A stretch of DNA of 64,000 nt from the NCBI RefSeq assembly GCF_002995495.1, contig NZ_PVZV01000003.1:558001-622000 (forward strand). The letters are read 5' to 3'. Of the stretch, positions 56,963 through 64,000 are shown one piece after another. The DNA is from Actinocorallia populi (GTDB lineage: Bacteria > Actinomycetota > Actinomycetes > Streptosporangiales > Streptosporangiaceae). The translations under genes were made by a program, and so were the position numbers. Position 1 is the stretch's first letter. Each line of letters starts with the position of its first letter. Below the pieces are notes generated by a model. The model did not search any database and was not told the DNA's origin. It saw only the letters and a list, made by a program, of their open reading frames with translations.

Positions 56963-57418
56963 TCAATTTATGAGGTGCGCGTTGGGCTCCCTGGCGCGGT
57001 CGGCCAGCTCCGGCAGCTCCACGACCTCCACACCGGCCTCCTCCAGCGTCTCCACCCCGTCTCCCTCGACGAACAGGACGGGCTCGCGCCAGGCGAAGAC
57101 CACCCGGCGGACGCCACGCCGCAGGATCAGCCGGGCGCACGGCTCGGGGCGCGACAGCCTGCGGGCGCACGGCTCCAGCGAGCTGTAGACCGTCGCGCCG
57201 GTCAGGTCCCGCCCCGCGAGCTTGGCCAGCGCGGACTCCTCGGCGTGCACCTTCTCGTCCGTCTCGCGGGAGTGGCCGCGGGCCAGCTCGCGGCCCTCGG
57301 CGTCCACGACGACCGCCCCCACGGAGAAGGCGGTGTCCGACGGGGGGCAGGCGCGGGCCAGGTCGCAGGCCAGGGCGAGCCAGCGCAGGTCGTCATGGCG
57401 TGCTCTGTCGGTGGTCAC
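56963..57418 (-). CDS. RibD-like deaminase (CDA fold)
   Basis: A 151-aa zinc-dependent deaminase. Zinc and catalytic site: HAEE (58-61) and EPCARRLSRPEPC (Cys84 and Cys94). The order and spacing match the deaminase half of the riboflavin bifunctional protein RibD, where a second Cys follows about ten residues after PC. Overlaps the pyrimidine reductase gene by 4 bases (GTGA), so together the two genes form a split RibD. Most free-living actinomycetes also have a fused RibD elsewhere, so a specialised pathway is possible. Confidence 0.88.
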   Translation of the reverse strand: MTTDRARHDDLRWLALACDLARACPPSDTAFSVGAVVVDAEGRELARGHSRETDEKVHAEESALAKLAGRDLTGATVYSSLEPCARRLSRPEPCARLILRRGVRRVVFAWREPVLFVEGDGVETLEEAGVEVVELPELADRAREPNAHLIN

Positions 57419-58095
57419 GGGTTTCCCCTCGTGTAGCGCAGCAGTGCCACCTCGCCGATCTTGCGGACCTCGGCCAGCCGCATCGGGTGCCGGGGGCTCT
57501 GCGGGAAGACCCCGGGGTGGGTGAAGCGGGGCGCGCCCGGGTCGCCGATGAAGAACGGGGCGACCACCAGCTGCAGTTCGTCGGCGAGCCCCGCGGTGAG
57601 GAAGGCGGTGTGGAGCGCGCCGCCGCCCTCGACCATGAGCCGCCGCACCCCCCGCGCCGACAGGTCGGCCAGCAGGGCGGCCGGATCGACGCGCTCGCCC
57701 ATGTCCACGACGGTGGCGGCCGCGCCCAGCCGGGCGGCCAGCTCCTCGGCGGCGGCCCCGGTGGTGTAGACGATCTTGGGCGCGGCCCCGGTGGTGAAGA
57801 ACCGGGAGCGGGGGTCCAGGTCGCCGCCGCCGGTCACGGTGACCTTGACGAGGTCCTCGGGCAGGCCGCGCGAGGCCCGCTCGATCCGCCGGGAGACCGA
57901 CTTGATCAGCAGCGACGGGTCGTCGTTGCGCACGGTGCCCGCCCCCACCATGATCGCGTCCACCGTGGCCCGGACCGCGTCCACCCGGTCCAGGTCCGCC
58001 GCGTTCGAGAGCGTCAGCCGCTCGTCGGTCAGGTCGTCGATGTAGCCGTCCACCGACATGGCGCAGCTGAGCAGGACATAAGGGCGAGCACTCAC
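57415..58095 (-). CDS. Pyrimidine reductase family protein (RibD C-terminal domain)
   Basis: 226 aa with a dihydrofolate-reductase-like fold. It begins RPYVLLSCAMSVDGYIDD, has the NADPH/substrate signature VGAGTVRNDDPSLL (about 50-63) and VEGGGALHTAFL near residue 165. It would reduce the ribosylamino-pyrimidine deaminated by the overlapping downstream gene. Translationally coupled (reductase first, deaminase second), the reverse of the domain order in fused RibD. Confidence 0.9.
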   Translation of the reverse strand: MSARPYVLLSCAMSVDGYIDDLTDERLTLSNAADLDRVDAVRATVDAIMVGAGTVRNDDPSLLIKSVSRRIERASRGLPEDLVKVTVTGGGDLDPRSRFFTTGAAPKIVYTTGAAAEELAARLGAAATVVDMGERVDPAALLADLSARGVRRLMVEGGGALHTAFLTAGLADELQLVVAPFFIGDPGAPRFTHPGVFPQSPRHPMRLAEVRKIGEVALLRYTRGNP

Positions 58096-58132
58096 GGGGC
58101 CAGCGTACGTCTCCCGGGCCTCCGCCGCCCCG

Positions 58133-58792
58133 TCAGGCCGCCAGGAATGACCGGATCTCGGTGAGAACGGCGGTGGCCCTGAGGAGTCCCGGATGCGTCC
58201 TGCACCGCACCTCGTTGTTGGCCGCGCCGTCCAGCGCGGTGCTGGTGTAGGGGACGATGACTGCGTCGCAGGGCGAATACCAGGTGGCGTAACCGGTGGC
58301 GCCGGGAGTCTCGTCTCCCGAGGTGATCGTCTTGATGAACGGCGACTCCGGATACATCTGCCGGCACGAGACGTAGATCAGGCACGCGGCGGCTGTCTTG
58401 GTGCCGTGGTTGGCGCCCGCGAGCGACGCGAGGCGGCGGACCTTGGCCGTGCCGTCGAGCTGCCCGAGGTACCAGAGGCTGACGAGCCCGCCCATCGAGT
58501 GGTTGACGACGTCGACCTGGGAGGCGCCGGTACGGACGAGAACGTCGGCCACAAAGGCCGCCAGGCCCTGGGCGTTGATTCGGTTGTCACCATGGGAGTC
58601 GTACTCGTAGGCGAACAGTTCGGTGTCGCTGTAACCGCCCTCGCGGAAGACCGACATGGCCTTCGTCCAGTCGGAGGCGCCGCCGTCGTAGCCGTGGACG
58701 AAGACGACCGGGGTGCGCGCGGCCCGCGCGGGAGCGGGGACCGCGGCCAGTACGGCCGTCGCGGCGAGCAGGACACCGATTCTGCGGAGCAT
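58133..58792 (-). CDS. Secreted triacylglycerol lipase-like alpha/beta hydrolase (LipA/EstA type)
   Basis: A 219-aa exported hydrolase. Signal peptide (1-24), oxyanion loop VFVHGYDGG (31-39), nucleophile elbow NHSMGG (Ser99), catalytic Asp probably in SPCDAVIVP, His in CRTHPGLL near residue 200. Size and motif order match the small Bacillus LipA-like lipases, except that the elbow begins with Asn rather than Gly/Ala. Two Cys (SPCD, VRC) could form a disulfide. Likely acts on extracellular lipids or esters. Confidence 0.9.
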   Translation of the reverse strand: MLRRIGVLLAATAVLAAVPAPARAARTPVVFVHGYDGGASDWTKAMSVFREGGYSDTELFAYEYDSHGDNRINAQGLAAFVADVLVRTGASQVDVVNHSMGGLVSLWYLGQLDGTAKVRRLASLAGANHGTKTAAACLIYVSCRQMYPESPFIKTITSGDETPGATGYATWYSPCDAVIVPYTSTALDGAANNEVRCRTHPGLLRATAVLTEIRSFLAA

Positions 58793-58841
58793 CTCTCCTC
58801 CTGGGGCCCTCCTGAGCGGGAGCGCCCTCGAAGCCTGGCGT

Positions 58842-61406
58842 TCAGGAGAAGAATCTGACCAGCTCGACCCGGGAACGCACCCCCAACCTGGCGAAGACGT
58901 TACGCAGATGGTGTTCGACGGTGCGGGGACTGAGCATCAGACGAGCCGCGATCTCCCTGTTGGTGGCGCCTTCCGCGGCCAGGCGGGCGATCTGCTCCTG
59001 CTGGGCGGTCAGCTCCACGGCGGGCTCGGCGTCGTGGGCGCCGGTGCTGCTCTCCCCTGCTGCACGCAGCTCGGTGCGGGCGCGCGCGGCCCATCCCGGC
59101 GCCTCGTAGTAACGGAAGGTGTGCAGGGCCCGGCGCAGATGGGTGCGGGCGTCGCTGGGACGTCTCGCACGTCTCAACCAGGCTCCGTACAGCAGCTGGG
59201 TGCGAGCCAGCTCGAACGGGGAGCCTCCCAGCCGGTGCAGTGCCAGAGCGGCGGTGAAGTTCTCCTCTGCGGCTTCGTCCTTGTCGGCCAGCAGCGCGTG
59301 GCAGCGCCGGGACAGGGCCAGACGTGCGGGGTTTGCGGTGGTCTCCGCCCAGCGGTCGAAGAGGCTCAGGGCTCCCGAGGCTGTCTCGCGCCTGTCGGAC
59401 TGCACCGCCGCCTCGACGTACAACGGGGTCGTCATCACCCGTACGACCGGGTGGACGGTCATGACTTCCAGACGTACCGCGGCCTCTCCCGGACGGTCTT
59501 CGAGCAGGTCCAGAGCAGCACGGGCCCAGGAGACGTACGCTTCGGGCCGGCTGAGGCCGCGGGCGGAAGCCGTCTGGAGTGCCTGGTCGGCATGGCGTTC
59601 GGCGTTCTCCCTGTCCCCGCGCAAGGCCGAGAGCAGCGCGAGCAGGGTCAGGTGGTCGGCGGCCACGTTGCCCTGGCCCACCGTCCTCGCCAGCGCCAGT
59701 CCTTCCATGGAACGAGCCGTCGCTTCGGCGAACCGTCCGCGCCACACATCCGCTTGGGCCAGCAGGTGAAGGGCTGTGGGTTTCAGCGGGGAATGGCAGC
59801 CGTGAGCGGTGCGTACCGCGCGGCTCGCGAGTTCATGCGCGGCGGTGTCGTCACCCAGCAGCATGGCCGCCGTGGCGGCCCAGAGGTGGTCGAGGCAGCT
59901 GACGGGAAGGGTGAGCAGCTTCCGCAGCGGAGTGGTGAAGTCGACGTTCGCGAAAGCCGCAGACGTTCCCTCGAAGTGCAAGGCGAGGATTTCCGGTCCG
60001 GGCATGTCCTTCGCCTGTGCCGCGAGTTCCAGGTAGGCGAGGATGTCCCCGGCCAGGAAGGCGGCCTCTCCCGCACGGATCAAGGCGTCCAGGCTGCGTT
60101 CGGGAGGCAGGCGTTCGGCGGCGGTCTGGAAGAGGACGCGGGCGCGTCCGGGTATGCCGTCGAACAACTCGATCTTGCCTAGAAGGAACTCGGTCTCCCC
60201 CGGAGGCGCCGCCGGATCGGCTTGGGCACGGCGGATCAGGCTCCGAGCCCGCACCGGGTCGCCCGAACGCCAGAACGCCTCGGCCGCGCCGAGCAGATCC
60301 GCGGGTTCCCCGGAGAGTTCAGCGGCCCGCGTCCACAGGCCGACGGCCTCCGTGGGCTCGGCGTTCAGAGCCGCCGCACGGAGATAGGCGGCGTCGCTGG
60401 GACGGCTGGTGACGGCTGTGCGATGCCAGATACGGCGGGCGCTCTGATCTGGACGGTCGAGCACGTCCGCCAAGAGACGGTGCGCGGTCTGCCTTTCGGC
60501 CAACGGAGCGTCGGCGTACAGGATGCTGCGGATGAGAAGACTGGGGACCGTCACGTGGTCTCCGTCGACGGTGAGCAGACCCAGAGCACGGGCGGGCTCC
60601 AGCTCCGCGAGGTCCAGCCCGGCCGAGGCGGCGGTACGTGCGAGCGTGACGGTGTCCAGATGTTCGTCCACCACCGCCATCAGCAGCAGAAGGCGGGCAG
60701 TCTCCGACAGCCGGAAGAAGCGCCTGCGGTAGACCGCTCGTAGTTCACTGGCGGCCGGAAGAGTAGCTGGAGGCGGTTCCGTACCGGAGAGCTGGGCCGG
60801 AGTGAGCGCACGTCCCAATTCCAGGAGCGCACGGGGATTTCCTCCCGCCAACTCCACCAGGATCGCTTCCAGGTCCTCGGCCAGGTCCTCGGTGCACTCG
60901 CGCAGGACCTTACGGCTCGTCTCGTCGTCCAGCGGCGGCAGAGAAAGCGAAGGGATGGAGGCCAGACGGTCGCGTTCAGGGGTGAGAACGTGTTCGTTGT
61001 GCGCGGCGAAAAGGATGAGGATCGGTGTGTCCGCCACCCTGCGCGCGGTGTAGGCGAGTGCTTCCAGGGACTCGCGGTCGAGCCAGTGCGCGTCGTCCGC
61101 GACGCACAGCAGCGGGCGGTCCTCGGCCAGTCCGGCCAGGGAGCTCCTGACCTCGCGGGGATCGTCCGGGACCTCGGGCAGGATCCTGCTCAGGCCCGCG
61201 CGGGGCAGACGCGCCTCCGCCCGGATACCGGGAAGGCTGAGCACCCGGAAACCGGAACCCGCCCGGCGCGCCGCCCAACGCAGCAGGGTGCTGCGTCCGA
61301 GACCCGGCCCGCTCCGGACGGCGAGCGCTCCGCCGTGTCCGCCTCTGGTCTTGACCACCAGTTCGTCCAGCAGATCCAGTTCCCGATCGCGCCCATGGAC
61401 GGTCAT
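58842..61406 (-). CDS. LAL-type (large LuxR) transcriptional regulator with variant Walker A
   Basis: 854 aa. An N-terminal AAA/NACHT-like ATPase (1-about 260) has Walker A GPGLGRST (33-40) with Arg in place of the invariant Lys, and Walker B LLCVADDAHWLD. A long TPR-like helical region (about 330-770) is followed by a C-terminal LuxR HTH (about 790-854; LTAQQEQIARLAAEGATNREIAARLML, TVEHHLRNVFARLGV). LAL proteins sense an inducer and activate degradative or antibiotic genes. ATG at 61406 with GGGAGG 6 bases upstream. Divergent from sbcDC across about 210 bp. The Lys-to-Arg change may weaken ATP hydrolysis. Confidence 0.9.
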   Translation of the reverse strand: MTVHGRDRELDLLDELVVKTRGGHGGALAVRSGPGLGRSTLLRWAARRAGSGFRVLSLPGIRAEARLPRAGLSRILPEVPDDPREVRSSLAGLAEDRPLLCVADDAHWLDRESLEALAYTARRVADTPILILFAAHNEHVLTPERDRLASIPSLSLPPLDDETSRKVLRECTEDLAEDLEAILVELAGGNPRALLELGRALTPAQLSGTEPPPATLPAASELRAVYRRRFFRLSETARLLLLMAVVDEHLDTVTLARTAASAGLDLAELEPARALGLLTVDGDHVTVPSLLIRSILYADAPLAERQTAHRLLADVLDRPDQSARRIWHRTAVTSRPSDAAYLRAAALNAEPTEAVGLWTRAAELSGEPADLLGAAEAFWRSGDPVRARSLIRRAQADPAAPPGETEFLLGKIELFDGIPGRARVLFQTAAERLPPERSLDALIRAGEAAFLAGDILAYLELAAQAKDMPGPEILALHFEGTSAAFANVDFTTPLRKLLTLPVSCLDHLWAATAAMLLGDDTAAHELASRAVRTAHGCHSPLKPTALHLLAQADVWRGRFAEATARSMEGLALARTVGQGNVAADHLTLLALLSALRGDRENAERHADQALQTASARGLSRPEAYVSWARAALDLLEDRPGEAAVRLEVMTVHPVVRVMTTPLYVEAAVQSDRRETASGALSLFDRWAETTANPARLALSRRCHALLADKDEAAEENFTAALALHRLGGSPFELARTQLLYGAWLRRARRPSDARTHLRRALHTFRYYEAPGWAARARTELRAAGESSTGAHDAEPAVELTAQQEQIARLAAEGATNREIAARLMLSPRTVEHHLRNVFARLGVRSRVELVRFFS

Positions 61407-61615
61407 CGCGCACCTCCCGGAGCCGGCGCTCACTACAACACGGGCCGTCCGGCCGGTCCAGGGTCCGCAAGCGGCCCGGTGCCGCGGCACATTCCCGCTG
61501 GACGCGGAGTGTGCCGCCGCACAACGGCGGTCCATACCGATCCGGTGTCGGTGGGGCCCCGGAGACCTCATAGGACGGAAATTGTCAGTGGGGGTTGCTT
61601 AGGGTCTTGGGTGTC

Positions 61616-62791
61616 ATGAGACTTCTGCACACCTCCGACTGGCACCTGGGACGATCCTTCCACCGGGAGGACCTCCTGCGCGCGCAGGCCGCGTTCGCCG
61701 ACCACCTGCTGGAGACCGTCCGCGCAGAGCGGGTCGACTGCGTCCTGGTCTCCGGCGACGTCTACGACCGGGCGCTGCCTCCGGTCGACGCCGTCCGGCT
61801 GTACGACGACACGCTGCGGCGGCTCGCCGCGGTCACCCGGGTGGTGCTCATCTCCGGCAACCACGACTCGGCGGTGCGGCTCGGCGTGGGCTCCGGGCTG
61901 CTCGACGCCGCCGGGGTGCACGTGCGCACCGATCCGGAGTCGGTGGGCGAGCCGGTCGTGGTGGAGGACGTGGCGATCTACCCGATCCCCTACCTGGAGC
62001 CGGACTTCGTACGGACCCGGTGGCAGCTGGCGGAACGTTCGCACGCGGCGGCGCTCGCCGAGGCGATGCGACGGATCCGCGCGGACGGCACGCCCGGAGC
62101 GCGCGTCGTGCTGGCGCACGCGTTCGTGACGTCGGGGAACGTCGAGCCGGAGGAGAGCGAGAGCGAGCGCAACATCGCGGTCGGCGGGGTGTCGATGGTC
62201 CCGGCGAGCGTGTTCGACGGCATCGGCTACACGGCGCTGGGGCACCTGCACGGACGGCAGACCCTCCGCGAGGGAGTGCGCTACTCCGGGTCGCCGATCG
62301 CCTACTCCTTCTCCGAGGAGCGGCAGAAGAAGGGCTCGTGGCTGGTGGACGTGGACGCCGGAGGGCTGCGGGACGTCACGTTCGTCGAAGCTCCGGTGCC
62401 GCGGCCGATCGCGCAACTGCGGGGAACCCTCCCCGAACTGCTGTCCGATCCGCGTCACGAGGCCTACGCGGGGCACTGGCTGAAGGTGACGCTGACCGAC
62501 GCCAGACGTCCGGCGGGCGCGATGGAGCGGTTGCGGGCGCGGTTCCCGCACACGCTGGTCCTGGGGTTCGAGCCCGACGCCGCGGCGGCCGAGGGCGAGC
62601 GCACCTGGTCCGAGCGGGTCAAGGAACGTTCGGGGGCCGAGCTGGCCTGCGACTTCCTGTACGAGGTCGGCGGCGAGGAGGTCCGCCCCGAGGAGCGCGC
62701 GCTGCTCGAGGACGCCTTCACCCACTGCCGCCAGGAGGAGCGCGTGCGCGTCCCGGCGCCCCGCGCCGCAGAGAAGGGGACGTCCCGATGA
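61616..62791 (+). CDS. sbcD: SbcD (Mre11-like) nuclease subunit of SbcCD
   Basis: A 391-aa metallophosphoesterase with motifs DWHLGR, SGDVYDR, SGNHDSA and ALGHLHGRQ in order, all metal ligands intact. The C-terminal capping domain ends in a basic, Ala-rich tail. With SbcC it trims hairpins and protein-blocked DNA ends. The ATG overlaps no upstream gene; TAGGGT about 10 bases earlier could be a -10 for a nearly leaderless mRNA. It overlaps sbcC by 4 bases (ATGA). Confidence 0.95.
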   Translation: MRLLHTSDWHLGRSFHREDLLRAQAAFADHLLETVRAERVDCVLVSGDVYDRALPPVDAVRLYDDTLRRLAAVTRVVLISGNHDSAVRLGVGSGLLDAAGVHVRTDPESVGEPVVVEDVAIYPIPYLEPDFVRTRWQLAERSHAAALAEAMRRIRADGTPGARVVLAHAFVTSGNVEPEESESERNIAVGGVSMVPASVFDGIGYTALGHLHGRQTLREGVRYSGSPIAYSFSEERQKKGSWLVDVDAGGLRDVTFVEAPVPRPIAQLRGTLPELLSDPRHEAYAGHWLKVTLTDARRPAGAMERLRARFPHTLVLGFEPDAAAAEGERTWSERVKERSGAELACDFLYEVGGEEVRPEERALLEDAFTHCRQEERVRVPAPRAAEKGTSR

Positions 62792-64000
62792 GGCTGCTCC
62801 GGCTGAAGGTCACCGCGTTCGGCCCTTTCTCCGGCACCGAGGAGGTCGACTTCCAGACGCTCAGCGAGGCCGGTCTCTTCCTCATCAACGGCCCCACCGG
62901 GGCGGGTAAGACGAGTGTGCTCGACGCGGTGTGCTTCGCGCTGTACGGGCAGGTCCCGGGTGCGCGCAACGCGGTGAAGCTGCTGCGCAGCGACCACGCG
63001 GCCCCCGGAGTCGCGCCCCTGGTCGAGCTGGAGGCCGACATCCGGGGCCGCCGTTTCCGCTTCACCCGCTCCCCCGCCTGGGAGCGGCCGAAGCTGCGCG
63101 GCACGGGCACCCGCATGGAGCAGTCGAAGATCCTCGTCGAGGAGTGGACGGGCGGCGAGTGGATCGGCCACACCAACCGCCTGGACGAGGCCGGCGACCT
63201 CGTCCAGCGGCTGCTGGGGATGACGGCCCCCCAGTTCAACCAGGTGGCCATGCTGCCGCAGGGCGAGTTCGCCGCCTTCCTGCGCGCCAACGCCGAGGAA
63301 CGGCGCCGCGTGCTGGAGAAGCTCTTCGCCACCGAGATCTACGCCGCCGTCGAGAAGTGGCTGGCCGACGAGCGCGCCCGGACGAACCGCGAGGCCGAGG
63401 CCCTGCGGGTGGAGGCCGCCGCGACCGCCGACCGCGTCGCCGAGCTCACCGCCGCCCCGCGCCCCGACGGCTCCGCGGCCCTCCTCCTTCCCTGGGCCAC
63501 CGAGCTGACGGCCCACCACAGCGACCTCCTGACGGTGACGTCCGGCCTGCTCTCCGAATCCGAGGAGCGGCTGGCCGGGGCCCGACGCCGCCACGACGAA
63601 GGCCGCACCCTGGCGTCCCTGCAGGAACGCCACGTCCAGGCCGTCCGCCGCCGCGACGCCCTGGCCTCGCGCACCGAGGAGCGCAAGGCCTGGGGCGACC
63701 GCCTCGGCCTCGCCGACCGCGCCACCCGCGTCCTGCCCTACGGCCGCGCCGTCACCGCGCGCCGCGAGGCCCTCGCCGAGGCCGAGACGCGGTCCGGCGT
63801 CCTCCGCCGCCGCATCGCACCCCTCACTCCGCCCTCCTGCCTCTGCGAAGGCCTGGACTCCCGGGACCACGCCCTGCGCTCCGGCACGGCCCGCGGCACC
63901 GTGCTCCAGGAAGGCATGGCCCGTAACGGCGTGCCCGGGGACGACGCGCTTCCCGGTGACGGCCGTCGAAATGGCGCCGTCGAGGACGGGCACGTGTGTC
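62788..64000 (+). CDS. sbcC: SbcC (Rad50-like) ATPase, N-terminal part (cut by window end)
   Basis: 404 codons are present without a stop. MRLLRLKVTAFGPF opens the Rad50-type ATPase; Walker A is NGPTGAGKTS (34-43) and the Q-loop region reads VAMLPQGEFAAFL. Coiled-coil sequence follows (about 180-345). From about residue 350 the sequence becomes Pro/Gly/Cys/Asp-rich (TPPSCLCEGL… ending DGHVC) and no longer looks like a coil. This may be a low-complexity insert in the arm, or a frameshift. The rest of the gene lies beyond the window. Confidence 0.92.
   Translation, partial: MRLLRLKVTAFGPFSGTEEVDFQTLSEAGLFLINGPTGAGKTSVLDAVCFALYGQVPGARNAVKLLRSDHAAPGVAPLVELEADIRGRRFRFTRSPAWERPKLRGTGTRMEQSKILVEEWTGGEWIGHTNRLDEAGDLVQRLLGMTAPQFNQVAMLPQGEFAAFLRANAEERRRVLEKLFATEIYAAVEKWLADERARTNREAEALRVEAAATADRVAELTAAPRPDGSAALLLPWATELTAHHSDLLTVTSGLLSESEERLAGARRRHDEGRTLASLQERHVQAVRRRDALASRTEERKAWGDRLGLADRATRVLPYGRAVTARREALAEAETRSGVLRRRIAPLTPPSCLCEGLDSRDHALRSGTARGTVLQEGMARNGVPGDDALPGDGRRNGAVEDGHVC

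Noticed and set aside
62464-63993. 509-codon minus-strand frame over sbcC
   Set aside because: Gly/Ala/Arg-rich shadow. The plus strand carries the Walker A and Q-loop motifs of SbcC coupled to sbcD.
1-64000. Prophage, insertion sequence, tRNA or rRNA
   Set aside because: No transposase, integrase, terminal inverted repeats, T-loop pattern or rRNA-like stretch was seen. Gene content and composition look uniformly chromosomal.

Overview
This 64 kb window is very GC-rich DNA (about 70% or more by eye). It uses many GTG and TTG starts, has 4-base ATGA/GTGA/TTGA overlaps and several TANNNT-N6/7-start leaderless genes. The gene set (GTP-type PEP carboxykinase, actinobacterial Tad pilus, DUF6777, DUF5682/DUF5691 and Mcr-type racemase) points to a filamentous actinomycete, probably Streptosporangiales/Thermomonosporaceae (Actinomadura-like). 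The family-level placement is inference. I see no rRNA, tRNA, insertion sequence, prophage or CRISPR array; the window looks chromosomal.

Layout. 1-7046: small metabolic and regulatory genes (PASTA protein end, flavodoxin, secreted lamin-tail protein, secreted TAP-like peptidase, a two-component pair, AraC regulator with glyoxalase, Gfo/Idh oxidoreductase). 7192-11275: two tandem duplicated protein-kinase-like genes with TPR/Sel1-like tails and altered catalytic lysines; the second runs open through the antisense of a HAD phosphatase gene. 11606-13441: pckG behind a leader rich in inverted repeats. 13594-17650: a SodC-like protein with a histidine-rich tail, a membrane substrate-binding/VWA protein, and an alpha-methylacyl-CoA racemase-like gene. 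17723-30060: a complete-looking Flp/Tad pilus operon (two pilins, TadE, TadG-like, CpaB, TadZ, TadA, VWA-TadB, TadC). It is bracketed by two paralogous LuxR regulators whose receiver domains both lack the phospho-acceptor Asp, with a sigma-like membrane protein at one end and a TAP-like peptidase lipoprotein at the other.

30107-35525: a phosphorothioate-DNA-binding HNH protein with an altered HNH His, an M50-like membrane metallopeptidase, a DUF6777 lipoprotein divergent from a Ser/Thr kinase, and a CDF metal exporter. 35597-43740: a conserved actinobacterial MoxR-VWA cluster (SWIM-family protein, DUF5691, MoxR AAA+, DUF5682, VWA). Here the first protein has lost its SWIM zinc finger and the VWA protein carries a ten-unit, 42-bp in-frame tandem repeat. 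43741-44132 is non-coding with dispersed 15-bp repeats. 44133-48567: lipid kinase, Baeyer-Villiger-type monooxygenase, SDR, a trypsin-fold protein lacking two of its three triad residues, and a GroES-like protein.

48721-55335: a tightly coupled Liv-type ABC operon with an acyl-CoA synthetase embedded among its subunits. One permease apparently starts at CTG. The arrangement suggests uptake of a carboxylic acid coupled to CoA activation. 55390-64000: aldehyde dehydrogenase, split RibD deaminase/reductase pair, secreted lipase, a large LAL-type LuxR regulator with an Arg in place of the Walker A Lys, and sbcD-sbcC (sbcC cut by the window end).

A theme of the window is signal-transduction and enzyme folds whose canonical catalytic residues are replaced (two kinases, two receivers, a protease, an HNH nuclease, a LAL ATPase). 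Each is listed separately in the findings.
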